DNA of 35,290 bases from a virus. Numbering within the stretch: the first letter of the stretch is position 1; the number at the start of each line of letters is the position of its first letter. The position numbers and the translations under genes were made by a program. The notes under the pieces are model-generated. The model worked only from the letters and a program-made list of their open reading frames with translations. It was not told where the DNA came from and made no database searches. Of the stretch, positions 9,460 to 17,839 are shown piece by piece. Location of the stretch: positions 1 to 35,290 of the IMG/VR virus record IMGVR_UViG_3300020166_000058; one strand, given 5' to 3'.

Positions 9460-12400
9460 GTTTAACTGCTTGTATTAAGAAGGCCGCTAAAGCTATTAGT
9501 CCACAGGACGGTGCATATCTAACTCAGGTGCGTGCCGAGTTAATGCAGGAAGGCATGACCGCGATAGAAGCGGATCGTGCAGCTGTCCAGACATTGATGG
9601 ACGGCACCATGCAGGAACTTCAAGAGCTATCTCGTATGGTTGAGGAGCAAGGTGGAAAGCCTCTTTATGAAGAGATGACGCAGGCGGCACTGAGCAGAGT
9701 CACAGACCGCACGCCAGAGCTTCAGGAAGCCGCACAAGGGGTCACTGAAGGAACGGTAAATCAAGAGCAATACGCTGAGACGGTCGATCGATTCAAGCCC
9801 GTACAGGCCTATGAGAGCGTTCCTGAGCCAGAGGCTGATGAGGCAGCAGTAGCCGCACTCACAGAAGACAAGCGAGAGCGTTTTGGTGCGGCCAGAGAAG
9901 TAGAAGACGGCACCCCAGTAGCAGTGAGATTAGACATCCCAGCATACCGTGACAACGGCACATGGGTTGTATCGATACACGAGCAGAAAGAAGGTCAGGG
10001 CCAGAGCTCATTTCAAGCTGGTAAGTCAATTGGCTATGACAGCACGGCAGTCATCGATAATGTTGAATTCGGTATGCCTCAGAAAGGCGCACTGAATATC
10101 GCCAAGGGTAAGCCCAAAGGGACTATCGCAACGATGAAAGGGACATGGAGAAATGTTCCTGCGGCTGCAGCCAAAGAAATGGCAGATGCTGCGATGGCTA
10201 GTGGCGATTATGTGCAGGTCGGAATGGACCCAGAGCGGCACAGTTTCTTCTATGACCGTGGTGATCACCGTGTGCCTGTGTTGAGCGCAGATGAAGTCAT
10301 TCAGGTAGGCCCATTAGTTCTGGCTAAGAATCCCACCTACGGCAAGAAAGAAGATTTCCTATTTAGTCGGACTGGTAAGCCTGCCCTTGACCCGGTGCAG
10401 CTCAATGCGGTCGTCGAGAGGATCACCCCCGGGCGGAACATAGATAATCCCGAGTCCCCGGTTGTCGTCGTCGACACCTTTAACGATCTTCCGCAGGCGA
10501 TCAAAGATGTAGCGATCGCACAAGGTGCGCAGCGTGCTGATGGTACGTCTGAAGTTGATGGCGCTTTTCATAATGGGAAAGTGTATCTCGTGCGCGAAGA
10601 GATCGCGAGCGAAGAACAGGCTGAAACTGTACTACTGCACGAAACTACGCACGGCGGCATGATGGAAATGCTGCGCGATCAAGGTATCAAGCAGGCAGCA
10701 AACGAATTATTCGTAGCCATGGGTGGTTCCAAAGGCTTCAACAAGATCGCCGCAGAGATGGGCATCGAGGAAAAGCTCAAGCCATACCGCGAAGGATCAG
10801 AAGGCATGACCCAAGAGGATCGTCAGTTCCTTATGGTGTCAGAGATGCTCGCCTACATCGGCGAGAAAGGATCTAAGGGGCTCAAGCTTAAAGCTCAGGA
10901 GCTCATCGGTCGCATCAAACAGTGGCTACGTGATCGTGGGTTCGCGACTCTGGCTGAAAAGGATGCGACTGACATTGCCTATATGGCACGCAAGTCACGA
11001 GAGATCGGTCTAGGACAAGGCCCAGCCACACTGTTCTCGAGAAAGAGAGAGAAGCAGCTGGGTGAATACTCTGCCCGTCAAGATGCTAATGGCGGACTGT
11101 TTGTCAGTGGTGACGTTGAGAGCATTCGATCCAAGCTCCCCGATGGATTGCGCGGTCGACCTGTCGAAGGCGGTCTGCAGTTCACGCCAAACAACGCCCC
11201 CAGAGTTGAGGCTGCACTGAGCGGTGAAAGATTCTCTGGCAGGTCGGGTGAAGTTACAAAGAACGAGATGAAGAACGGCAGGTACGTCGGAGCTCCACCT
11301 CAGTACAACACGCCAGCCAAACTCCCGGCATTCAGAAAGCGATTCAAGATGCTGGCTGATGAAGGCACCCGGGGACGTTTCTGGTACGAGAACTCAGGTG
11401 AAGCCATCCTGCAGATGACCGGCGGTAACGTCGAAGAGGCCAAGAAGTTTGTAGCCTTGCTCGCTATCTTCTCACCCCAAGCCAAGGTGGACGCTAACTC
11501 TACCTTCGCGCTGCGAGCATGGGCCCAGTATCAGGCCGGGAAGCCCATCGAAGTTAAGCAAGACAACATGAACCAGAAGGCTACCGAGCTTCTCTATGAG
11601 AACAAGCCTTGGAATGGGGAGAAGACTAGTAACTTCTTCCAGAATCTTTTGCGAGAGATCGAGCCCAGTACCGAAGGTAAGCAAGGCGCAACCATCGATC
11701 TATGGATGATGCGTGCTGGAGGCTTCAAGACAGACGCGCCAAACGGATCGCAGTATGCATTCCTCGAGAACGAGACTAACCGACTGGCACAGGAATTAGG
11801 CTGGGAGCCTCAGCAGGTGCAGGCTGCAATCTGGGTAGCAATGAAAGCCCGGATGGAAAACAAAGGCGTTAAGCAGCGCACTGAAGCAAGGTCTGAGAAA
11901 GACGGCTACCTTCACTACACCTACGAGCCTAAGAAGACGCGGCATGTAACTTCGCCTGATGAGCATATGCAGAATTGGATCGACGAGGCGATGAAGCACA
12001 CGCCTACTGAGGCGGATACTAGTGCTGCCAAGTTCGATTACGGGGATGGCGTGCGTCGTCACCTTGGACAGATCTCATGGGAGGCGACTCCTTCTACGAA
12101 GATCGACGTTCTACCGGGCATCCATGACGCAAGCTACGAAGACAAGCTCGACTTCCAGTATGCCGTACAGAACGTGCTCTACGATGAGAACGGCACGGAT
12201 AAGCTTGCCATGCAGCTGGGGCTGCTTGTAAATACCAATGACACCGTGGTCCCCGGCTACTGGGAAGGCATCAGTAATCCATCGAACCAGACCGAAGTAG
12301 CTATGGTTCCTGCTAAAGGCAGTGTTACGGGTACTGATCAAGCCCAGAAAGACAATCTGGATGTCTACGCTGCAGCAATAGGTCTCATGCTCAATCAAGA

Positions 12401-15400
12401 TGGTGTCGGATATCACCGCCCGTTTTACAAGGCAGCTAAGAAAGACAGTCACGGGATTGAGCTTGATGTTGGCGGACCACTTACTGGCGATCAGGTTACC
12501 GCTCTAGGCAAGGGCATTGAGGCGGTCTTCGGAGATCTCGCTGGCGCTATCGGTATTATTAGTACGCCAAATGGTGTGCGTTTGGTAGATTTTAGTGAGA
12601 TGGGCTATAAAAAGTTCGGTCCTCTCATCCAGCAAGTGGTAGAATCAGAGACAGATTTGACGGCTGAGTTAGTACACTTTGCGTTTGACGGTGACTTAGT
12701 CGAGAACAATTGGGAGGATAGTGCCGATGGGCAAGATTACATCAACAAGATTCGCGACAAAGGACGATCCGATATACTCGGGTTCATCGCAGCTGAGTTT
12801 TCACAACCGCTCCAAGAAGTCTTCAACCGATACTCAGAAGAGTTCGGATGGGGCGAGCCCGGAGATGTCCAAGAAAGACTCGAGCAAGCCAGCAACGAAG
12901 CAGGATATGTAACCCCTCTCTTCTCTCGCAGGCGTGAATCCACATTCACAGTACCTGAAGAGAAATTCGCGGATAGGTTTATCCGCAACCTACAAGATAA
13001 ATTCCTACAAGTTCAGCGCGTTCAGCGAGCAATCGAAAAAGCCACGGGCCGCAAGCTAGAGAAAGACTCTGACCCTTATCTGGTAGAGCAGTTCTTCACT
13101 GGCAAAGCTGAGGAAGATCTCGCCGCGGCAGAGCGCAAATTCATTCAGCCAATGATGGACAAGCTCGGTCAGTACGGCCTGAACATGAATGAGTTGGATC
13201 TATTCCTGATGGCTCGTCATGCGCCCGAGCGTAACGCAACCATTGCAGAGCGCAGAACACCCAAGGCTACAGATCAGGAGCCTAATCCAGAATCTGAAAT
13301 GCCGGACGGCGGTTCAGGAATGACCAATCAGCAGGCAGCTGACTGGATGGCGACGTTTGATCGCGAAGGAAAGTTGCAGCAGCTCGAAGAGGTGGCTAAG
13401 TACATCGACATGATGGTGGTTGAGCAACGTCGCATCATGACAGATCTTGATTTGATCAATGAGGCTCAGGCGTACCAGCTCGAAAACAACTGGCAGTACT
13501 ACGTTCCACTCAAGGGCTTCGCTGAAGACTCTGAGTCCGATAACTCTACGCTGCACCAAAAGCGCGGCAAGGGTTTTGATATCCGGGGCAAGGAATACAA
13601 GTCTGCGACGGGCCGTAACAGTATGCCGGAAAGTCCTACAGCCGTGCTGCTAGCAGACCTCACTGAGAAGATCATACGATCCAGAAAGAATGAGGTAGGT
13701 CAGGCCTTCCTCAAGATGGTTCAAGACAATCCCAACCCGGACATCTACGAGATTCTGGAGCCGGGGGACTTGCCCAAAGGTTATGACGGCACGCTTGATA
13801 AAGATGGCAAGGCGAAGATGTCTGCTATCAACCCGGCTATGGACCCCTCAGTATTAGCCGTAAAGCAAAAAGGCGGCGAGACTAAGTACATTAAGATTCA
13901 CGACAAGCTGCTTGCATCTGCTATGAAGAACATGGGGCCGCAAGAGATGGGCACGGTAACCGGCTTAGTCAATACAGCTACCCGGTTCCTCTCTGCAGCT
14001 AACACTTCTTTCTCCCCCGAGTTCCCACCCGTTAACTTTGTTCGAGATATCACCACGGCAATCATGAGTGTCTTGGCTGAGACCGATTTGAAGGACGGCA
14101 AGATTAAGGACATGGAAGGCGTTGCCGCGAAGATGGCTAAGGGTGCTTTGTTCCGAGTTAGAGATATCAACAACTACTATGAAAGCGTCAAGGCTGATCC
14201 CAATTACAAGCCCGAAGGTATTGAGGCAGACTTTGCTGAGTTCCTAGAGATGGGTGCTAAGACTGGATACTTTGACAGCAAGGATATCAACCAGCTCAAG
14301 GGCGACCTCGAGAGCATGCTCACCATGGCAGGCAACACCAACAAGGGTGCCTTCCTAAGAGCTAAGAAGAAAGTGTTCGATAAGGTCGAGCAATGGAATA
14401 CCGCGGTAGAGAATGGTGTTCGTTTGTCTGCGTATATCCATGCCCGGGATGCTGTATACCAAGCATCGATTGAGTCAGGTGTCGCGCCTGAGAAGGCAAT
14501 GAAGGATGCCAAGCTAACAGCTGCTGACTTAGCCAAGAACCTAACCGTTAACTTCAACCGTAAGGGTGAGTATGGTCAGGCCATAAACGCTTGGTACATG
14601 TTTGCCAACGCCAGTATTCAAGGCAGCTTCAACTTGCTGCGTGCTGTATCTCCACTACGACGCGATGCCGAAGGCGACTTCAAGCTAGATCCCAAGATGA
14701 ACACGGCCCAGAAGGTAGCCGCGGGAATGGTGGGCACTGGCTACTTCTTTGCCGCGATGAATCGTGAGCACGGCGGTGAGGATGAGGATGGCGTACCGTA
14801 CATCGACAAGATCTCTCGTCACGTTAGAGAGCGGAACCTTATCTTGCTCGACAGTGTGTGGGGCGGTGACGGCGAGAAGTACACAGCTTTGCCTCTGCCA
14901 TACGGCTTCAATATATTCTTCAATCTCGGCGACACGCTGGAAGCTGGCAAAAACTCAACGTACTTACCAAGACGACAGTCACTGGTAGGCCAGATGGTCA
15001 TCGGGTCACTGAACTCATTCAGTCCGTTTGGTGTTCCTGCAGGCGAAGATGCCCTTACCGGAACAGCTCTAACCCTCACGCCATCAGTGTTGAAGCCAAT
15101 CGCTGAGATTGCTGCGAACCAAAGCGAGTTCAATGGTGGTCCGATCTACCCAGAGCAACGTGGCTATGGCGCTCAGCCGGTCGAGGCTTATCAGTCATTC
15201 CGCTCCACCAAAGAAGTGTACAAGAACCTTTCCATGTTCATGAACGACTTCACTGGCGGCAGTAAGTATGAAGAGGGTGGTATCAGTATCGCCCCTGACA
15301 AGATCGAACACGTCGTTGAATACGCGATGGGTGGTATGTATCGAACCGGGTCAAGGCTTCTCGAGACTGTCGATGCGCTTGGAGATGGCCGACAGCTGTC

Positions 15401-15773
15401 AACCAACAACATTCCATACCTCAGATCATTTGCCGGAGAGAACAGATTCTACGAAGACCAGTCTCTTTTTTATGACCGATTAGAAGACATAGATAATGCG
15501 GTTGCGGCCATCAAGGATAGAGAAAGCACTCCGGCAGAGAGGGGTGCGGCTCGAAAGGAAAACATGTGGAAGATAAAGCTTGCTAACAGGGCCAAGGGCG
15601 CTAGGAAGCGAATGAAGTTCCACCGTGATGCAAGGGATCGAATTGTCGCCAATACAGAGATCACAGACGCGGAGAAGGATGTTCGAATTAAGGAAGCGGA
15701 GGCCAAGATGAAGGCGGCTACGGATGAGTTTAATAAGGCTTACAACGAAGCCGAAAACAAAGCTGAGGGATAG
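9456..15773 (+). CDS. Giant polyvalent virion protein with zincin-type metallopeptidase motif and LPD38-like C-terminal region
   Basis: 2105 residues from a GTG that overlaps the previous stop (GTGA), with GGAG at 9444-9447. Residues 395-399 are HETTH in the context VLLHETTHGGM, a zinc metallopeptidase HExxH motif. Three LFSR motifs (302-305, 526-529, 1155-1158) separate blocks. Residues ~600-820 form an unrecognised helical domain containing FWYENSGEAILQMTGGN. The C-terminal ~900 residues (coiled, then WYMFANASIQGSFNLLRAVS near 1710 and LPLPYGFNIFFNLGDTLE near 1815) resemble the large polyvalent-protein-associated domain LPD38. Such proteins are packaged in virions and delivered into the host, where their domains act early. 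The peptidase may process itself or host targets. The family assignment comes from recognition by eye. The HExxH is plainly visible. Confidence 0.85.
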   Translation: MSLTACIKKAAKAISPQDGAYLTQVRAELMQEGMTAIEADRAAVQTLMDGTMQELQELSRMVEEQGGKPLYEEMTQAALSRVTDRTPELQEAAQGVTEGTVNQEQYAETVDRFKPVQAYESVPEPEADEAAVAALTEDKRERFGAAREVEDGTPVAVRLDIPAYRDNGTWVVSIHEQKEGQGQSSFQAGKSIGYDSTAVIDNVEFGMPQKGALNIAKGKPKGTIATMKGTWRNVPAAAAKEMADAAMASGDYVQVGMDPERHSFFYDRGDHRVPVLSADEVIQVGPLVLAKNPTYGKKEDFLFSRTGKPALDPVQLNAVVERITPGRNIDNPESPVVVVDTFNDLPQAIKDVAIAQGAQRADGTSEVDGAFHNGKVYLVREEIASEEQAETVLLHETTHGGMMEMLRDQGIKQAANELFVAMGGSKGFNKIAAEMGIEEKLKPYREGSEGMTQEDRQFLMVSEMLAYIGEKGSKGLKLKAQELIGRIKQWLRDRGFATLAEKDATDIAYMARKSREIGLGQGPATLFSRKREKQLGEYSARQDANGGLFVSGDVESIRSKLPDGLRGRPVEGGLQFTPNNAPRVEAALSGERFSGRSGEVTKNEMKNGRYVGAPPQYNTPAKLPAFRKRFKMLADEGTRGRFWYENSGEAILQMTGGNVEEAKKFVALLAIFSPQAKVDANSTFALRAWAQYQAGKPIEVKQDNMNQKATELLYENKPWNGEKTSNFFQNLLREIEPSTEGKQGATIDLWMMRAGGFKTDAPNGSQYAFLENETNRLAQELGWEPQQVQAAIWVAMKARMENKGVKQRTEARSEKDGYLHYTYEPKKTRHVTSPDEHMQNWIDEAMKHTPTEADTSAAKFDYGDGVRRHLGQISWEATPSTKIDVLPGIHDASYEDKLDFQYAVQNVLYDENGTDKLAMQLGLLVNTNDTVVPGYWEGISNPSNQTEVAMVPAKGSVTGTDQAQKDNLDVYAAAIGLMLNQDGVGYHRPFYKAAKKDSHGIELDVGGPLTGDQVTALGKGIEAVFGDLAGAIGIISTPNGVRLVDFSEMGYKKFGPLIQQVVESETDLTAELVHFAFDGDLVENNWEDSADGQDYINKIRDKGRSDILGFIAAEFSQPLQEVFNRYSEEFGWGEPGDVQERLEQASNEAGYVTPLFSRRRESTFTVPEEKFADRFIRNLQDKFLQVQRVQRAIEKATGRKLEKDSDPYLVEQFFTGKAEEDLAAAERKFIQPMMDKLGQYGLNMNELDLFLMARHAPERNATIAERRTPKATDQEPNPESEMPDGGSGMTNQQAADWMATFDREGKLQQLEEVAKYIDMMVVEQRRIMTDLDLINEAQAYQLENNWQYYVPLKGFAEDSESDNSTLHQKRGKGFDIRGKEYKSATGRNSMPESPTAVLLADLTEKIIRSRKNEVGQAFLKMVQDNPNPDIYEILEPGDLPKGYDGTLDKDGKAKMSAINPAMDPSVLAVKQKGGETKYIKIHDKLLASAMKNMGPQEMGTVTGLVNTATRFLSAANTSFSPEFPPVNFVRDITTAIMSVLAETDLKDGKIKDMEGVAAKMAKGALFRVRDINNYYESVKADPNYKPEGIEADFAEFLEMGAKTGYFDSKDINQLKGDLESMLTMAGNTNKGAFLRAKKKVFDKVEQWNTAVENGVRLSAYIHARDAVYQASIESGVAPEKAMKDAKLTAADLAKNLTVNFNRKGEYGQAINAWYMFANASIQGSFNLLRAVSPLRRDAEGDFKLDPKMNTAQKVAAGMVGTGYFFAAMNREHGGEDEDGVPYIDKISRHVRERNLILLDSVWGGDGEKYTALPLPYGFNIFFNLGDTLEAGKNSTYLPRRQSLVGQMVIGSLNSFSPFGVPAGEDALTGTALTLTPSVLKPIAEIAANQSEFNGGPIYPEQRGYGAQPVEAYQSFRSTKEVYKNLSMFMNDFTGGSKYEEGGISIAPDKIEHVVEYAMGGMYRTGSRLLETVDALGDGRQLSTNNIPYLRSFAGENRFYEDQSLFYDRLEDIDNAVAAIKDRESTPAERGAARKENMWKIKLANRAKGARKRMKFHRDARDRIVANTEITDAEKDVRIKEAEAKMKAATDEFNKAYNEAENKAEG

Positions 15774-15774
15774 C

Positions 15775-16947
15775 ATGGAGCACCTATTAGAGTTTGCCAC
15801 GGAACGGCAAAAGGAAGTAATAAAACTAGTCATAGAGATGGGCAGTGCTCGACGTGCTGCTGAAGCTTTAGGAATACACCACAGCACTGTGGGTGAGATG
15901 ATAAATCGCGCCAAGTCCAAGGCAGCAATAAGCGGTGTTGCGCCAGAAGCGGGTATGACCCATCAAACTGCGGAAGGCTTTGCTACTAAGCGCGTCAGCA
16001 CCATGTACAAAGATGACGGTTCGGTAGGCCTCCAGTGGCATATACAAGAGCAAGATAAAAAGCAGCAGATGGAAGCGATCACTCGTTTTTGTGAGTCGTT
16101 TAAGTGGAAGCCAGCGCCCAAGATTAAGCACAAGGGTGCTGAGAAAGCTGAGCTATGCACGCTGTACACGCTTACCGATTATCACATGGGTATGTATGCC
16201 TTCCGAGATATCGGCGGTGATGATTGGGACAGCAAGATAGCGACCAACACAGCCATTACAGCATTGGCTCAGATGATTGATGGGTCACCGGACTCAGCCA
16301 TAGGGATACTGAATCTCCAAGGCGATTTTTTGCATTACGACTCCCTAGAACCAGTAACTCCGACTTCCGGCCATATCGTCGATTCTGATTCAAGAATGGA
16401 AGCACTGGTCGACGTTTCAGTGCACCTGATCATGCACTGCATAGAGATGCTGTTAGAGAAGCACAAGGATCTGAAGATCTTTATCTGCGAGGGTAACCAC
16501 GATATCGTCTCGAGCCTATTCCTGCGCAAGTTGGTCAAGCACGTCTACATGGATAACAAGCGTGTCAGTGTGGACGACACGTCGTTCCCGTACTATGCGT
16601 ATCAGCACGGCAGGGTCATGCTGGGATTCCACCACGGTCACAAGAAGAAAAACACCGCCTTACCAGCGCTGTTCGCCAGTGAGCCAAGGTATCGTCAGAT
16701 GTGGGGCTCTTGTACTGCTGGCACGTATATCCACACAGGTCACTATCACCATCAAGAAAAAGATGTCCACGAAGATGGCGGTGCCGTTGTGGAGCGTCAT
16801 CCAACACTCGCTGCACGCGACAGCCATGCCGCTCGCGGTGGCTACACGAGCCTAAGAGCAGCGCACGCTATAACGTACCACAAGGAAAAGGGTGAGGTGT
16901 CTAGGTGTACGGTTACACCCAGCGCATCCCAAGAAGCCGCAGCCTAA
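15775..16947 (+). CDS. HTH-calcineurin-like metallophosphoesterase fusion
   Basis: 390 residues. I chose the ATG at 15775 (GAGGGA six bases upstream, just after the previous stop). A longer frame from 15724 would overlap the previous gene. Residues ~10-45 form a helix-turn-helix (ARRAAEALGIHHSTVGEMI). The rest carries the calcineurin-like phosphoesterase metal-site series: D135-x-H137 (TDYHMG), GD at 183-184, GNHD at 240-243, an HHGH cluster near residue 285 and GHYHH from 322. It is the last gene of the plus-strand late operon and overlaps a convergent small gene by 35 bp. A nuclease or phosphodiesterase acting on DNA or RNA is plausible. The actual substrate is unknown. Confidence 0.88.
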   Translation: MEHLLEFATERQKEVIKLVIEMGSARRAAEALGIHHSTVGEMINRAKSKAAISGVAPEAGMTHQTAEGFATKRVSTMYKDDGSVGLQWHIQEQDKKQQMEAITRFCESFKWKPAPKIKHKGAEKAELCTLYTLTDYHMGMYAFRDIGGDDWDSKIATNTAITALAQMIDGSPDSAIGILNLQGDFLHYDSLEPVTPTSGHIVDSDSRMEALVDVSVHLIMHCIEMLLEKHKDLKIFICEGNHDIVSSLFLRKLVKHVYMDNKRVSVDDTSFPYYAYQHGRVMLGFHHGHKKKNTALPALFASEPRYRQMWGSCTAGTYIHTGHYHHQEKDVHEDGGAVVERHPTLAARDSHAARGGYTSLRAAHAITYHKEKGEVSRCTVTPSASQEAAA

Positions 16948-17155
16948 ACTCTGCTTCAGTCTTATTGATCGTGTGCTTCCTGCATCCGCAGCTTTTACGA
17001 GCTCGGATGTGGGCTCCCCTGACATTCCATTCGTTGCTGCACGCCTTGCACATACACAACCACCAGTGATGGTTGTCGTTGCCGCGGTAAGCGTAGTCAA
17101 GAACTCGAACGTAATCCGTTTCGAATCCCCGATAGTCCCTTCGTTTAGCTGGCAT
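16913..17155 (-). CDS. Small zinc-ribbon phage protein (SCGC type)
   Basis: 80 residues from the ATG at 17155. A TTG at 17182 would add nine residues. The core pattern WWLCMCKACSNEWNVRGAH followed by ARKSCGC has paired cysteines spaced as in the zinc-ribbon found in many small phage proteins and next to HNH or GIY-YIG endonucleases. No nuclease motif is present here. Its start overlaps the stop of the upstream small membrane gene, so they are coupled. It converges on, and overlaps, the phosphoesterase gene. A nucleic-acid-binding role is inferred. Confidence 0.65.
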   Translation of the reverse strand: MPAKRRDYRGFETDYVRVLDYAYRGNDNHHWWLCMCKACSNEWNVRGAHIRARKSCGCRKHTINKTEAEFRLRLLGMRWV

Positions 17156-17279
17156 CAAATATGTGCGCCCAGAAGCAGACAAGACCAGTTGCTATGACAG
17201 CAAATAAAACAGCAAGGAGCATAAAGGTCATTACAATTGCCGCAGATACAAAGTAGCAGCTTTTAATGAACCCCTTCAC
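17145..17279 (-). CDS. Small single-span membrane protein (44 aa)
   Basis: GTG at 17279 lies inside the 3' end of the upstream gene, and the stop overlaps the start of the next, forming a coupled trio. An internal ATG at 17231 would give only the hydrophobic part. Residues ~8-40 (FVSAAIVMTFMLLAVLFAVI and onward to CFWAHIF) are almost continuously hydrophobic, enough for one membrane span. Function is unknown. In a lysogen such short membrane proteins can act in superinfection exclusion, but that is speculation. Confidence 0.5.
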   Translation of the reverse strand: MKGFIKSCYFVSAAIVMTFMLLAVLFAVIATGLVCFWAHIFDAS

Positions 17280-17595
17280 CACCGCACTTTTCACACCGCG
17301 GCTTATGTCCAAAGATAGGTATTTCAGATAAGTAGTAGCCCCTTTCGCCAGTGCCGCAACACGCACTGCAGATCTCAGTGCTGAGTCGACCGCTAACATC
17401 AGAAGCACCTTGAAGTCTCCCGCCCAATCTTTCATCTTCGTTCTCCCAAGCGTCATAGCCATAAAGCTCTACGATCCTGAAGTAGCGCCTCATGGTGGTC
17501 TCTGATATGTTGTTTAGTGTTGCGATGTTGCCCATGAAAACTCCGCTTTCGCGCAGCTCATAAGCCTCTGCCATTTGTGTAACTGAGAGTTTCAT
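17263..17595 (-). CDS. HTH and CxxC zinc-finger protein (putative regulator)
   Basis: 110 residues from the ATG at 17595 (MKLSVTQMAEAYELRESG). An ATG at 17622 is possible but would extend into the arm-like repeat next to attP. Residues ~1-50 look like a helix-turn-helix (GNIATLNNISETTMRRYFRI). Residues ~75-110 carry CSACCGTGE and CEKCGGEGV, a DnaJ-like CxxCxGxG pair that should bind zinc. It is the first gene of a three-gene minus-strand unit between attP and the late operon, so it is probably expressed from near attP. A small DNA-binding regulator is inferred. Confidence 0.65.
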   Translation of the reverse strand: MKLSVTQMAEAYELRESGVFMGNIATLNNISETTMRRYFRIVELYGYDAWENEDERLGGRLQGASDVSGRLSTEICSACCGTGERGYYLSEIPIFGHKPRCEKCGGEGVH

Positions 17596-17599
17596 GTGA

Positions 17600-17614
17600 C
17601 ACGAATTGGCCACG
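17600..17614 (+). repeat. Left copy of a 15-bp direct repeat flanking attP (possible integrase arm site)
   Basis: CACGAATTGGCCACG, matched with one change by CACGAATTGGTCACG at 17805-17819. The two copies lie about 30 bp left and 137 bp right of the tRNA-derived core. Direct repeats flanking attP are the usual form of arm-type binding sites for tyrosine integrases or excisionases. No binding data are available. Confidence 0.5.
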
Positions 17615-17643
17615 ACGGCCATGAAACCCAGTGTTTACGGGGA

Positions 17644-17668
17644 GGTTCGATTCCGGCCCCGGGCACCA
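17644..17668 (+). other. attP: attP core: 3' end of a tRNA gene (T-loop to CCA)
   Basis: The 25 bp contain a T-loop (GGTTCGATTCC), the 3' half of the T-stem, a 7-base acceptor strand CCCGGGC, discriminator A and CCA. The 5' half of the T-stem (GGAGG, where GCCGG is needed) does not pair, and nothing upstream makes the rest of a tRNA. So this is a borrowed tRNA end, as in attP sites of tRNA-integrating phages, not a gene. The host tRNA should begin GCCCGGG. I cannot name its isotype with certainty. The integrase starts 171 bp to the right. Confidence 0.85.
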
Positions 17669-17768
17669 TCAGCATATTTCCAGAAATAACATTCCCCACT
17701 ATTTCGCACCCTTTCCTAACAAATTCAACGGTTTACCCAACCCCTCGTTAGTAGCCATCCACCAAATG

Positions 17769-17826
17769 ATTGGAATTCCCACTATAAAATTGGTTATGAT
17801 CTGCCACGAATTGGTCACGCGATTGG
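17769..17826 (+). repeat. Phased ATTGG motifs between attP core and integrase
   Basis: ATTGG occurs at 17769-17773, 17789-17793, 17810-17814 and 17822-17826, with offsets of 20, 21 and 12 bp, close to helical turns. The third lies within the right 15-bp repeat (17805-17819). The left repeat contains ATTGG too (17605-17609). This suggests integrase arm sites or a bent regulatory region upstream of the integrase. Confidence 0.35.
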
Positions 17827-17839
17827 ACACGGAGGGTTT

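Noticed and set aside
11956-11962. Plus-strand CTGATGA in the giant virion gene
   Set aside because: The remaining hammerhead elements are absent. It is ordinary coding sequence.
17641-17668. A complete tRNA gene
   Set aside because: Only the T-loop, 3' T-stem and acceptor strand exist. The 5' T-stem does not pair and there is no anticodon or D-arm upstream, so it is an attP core.
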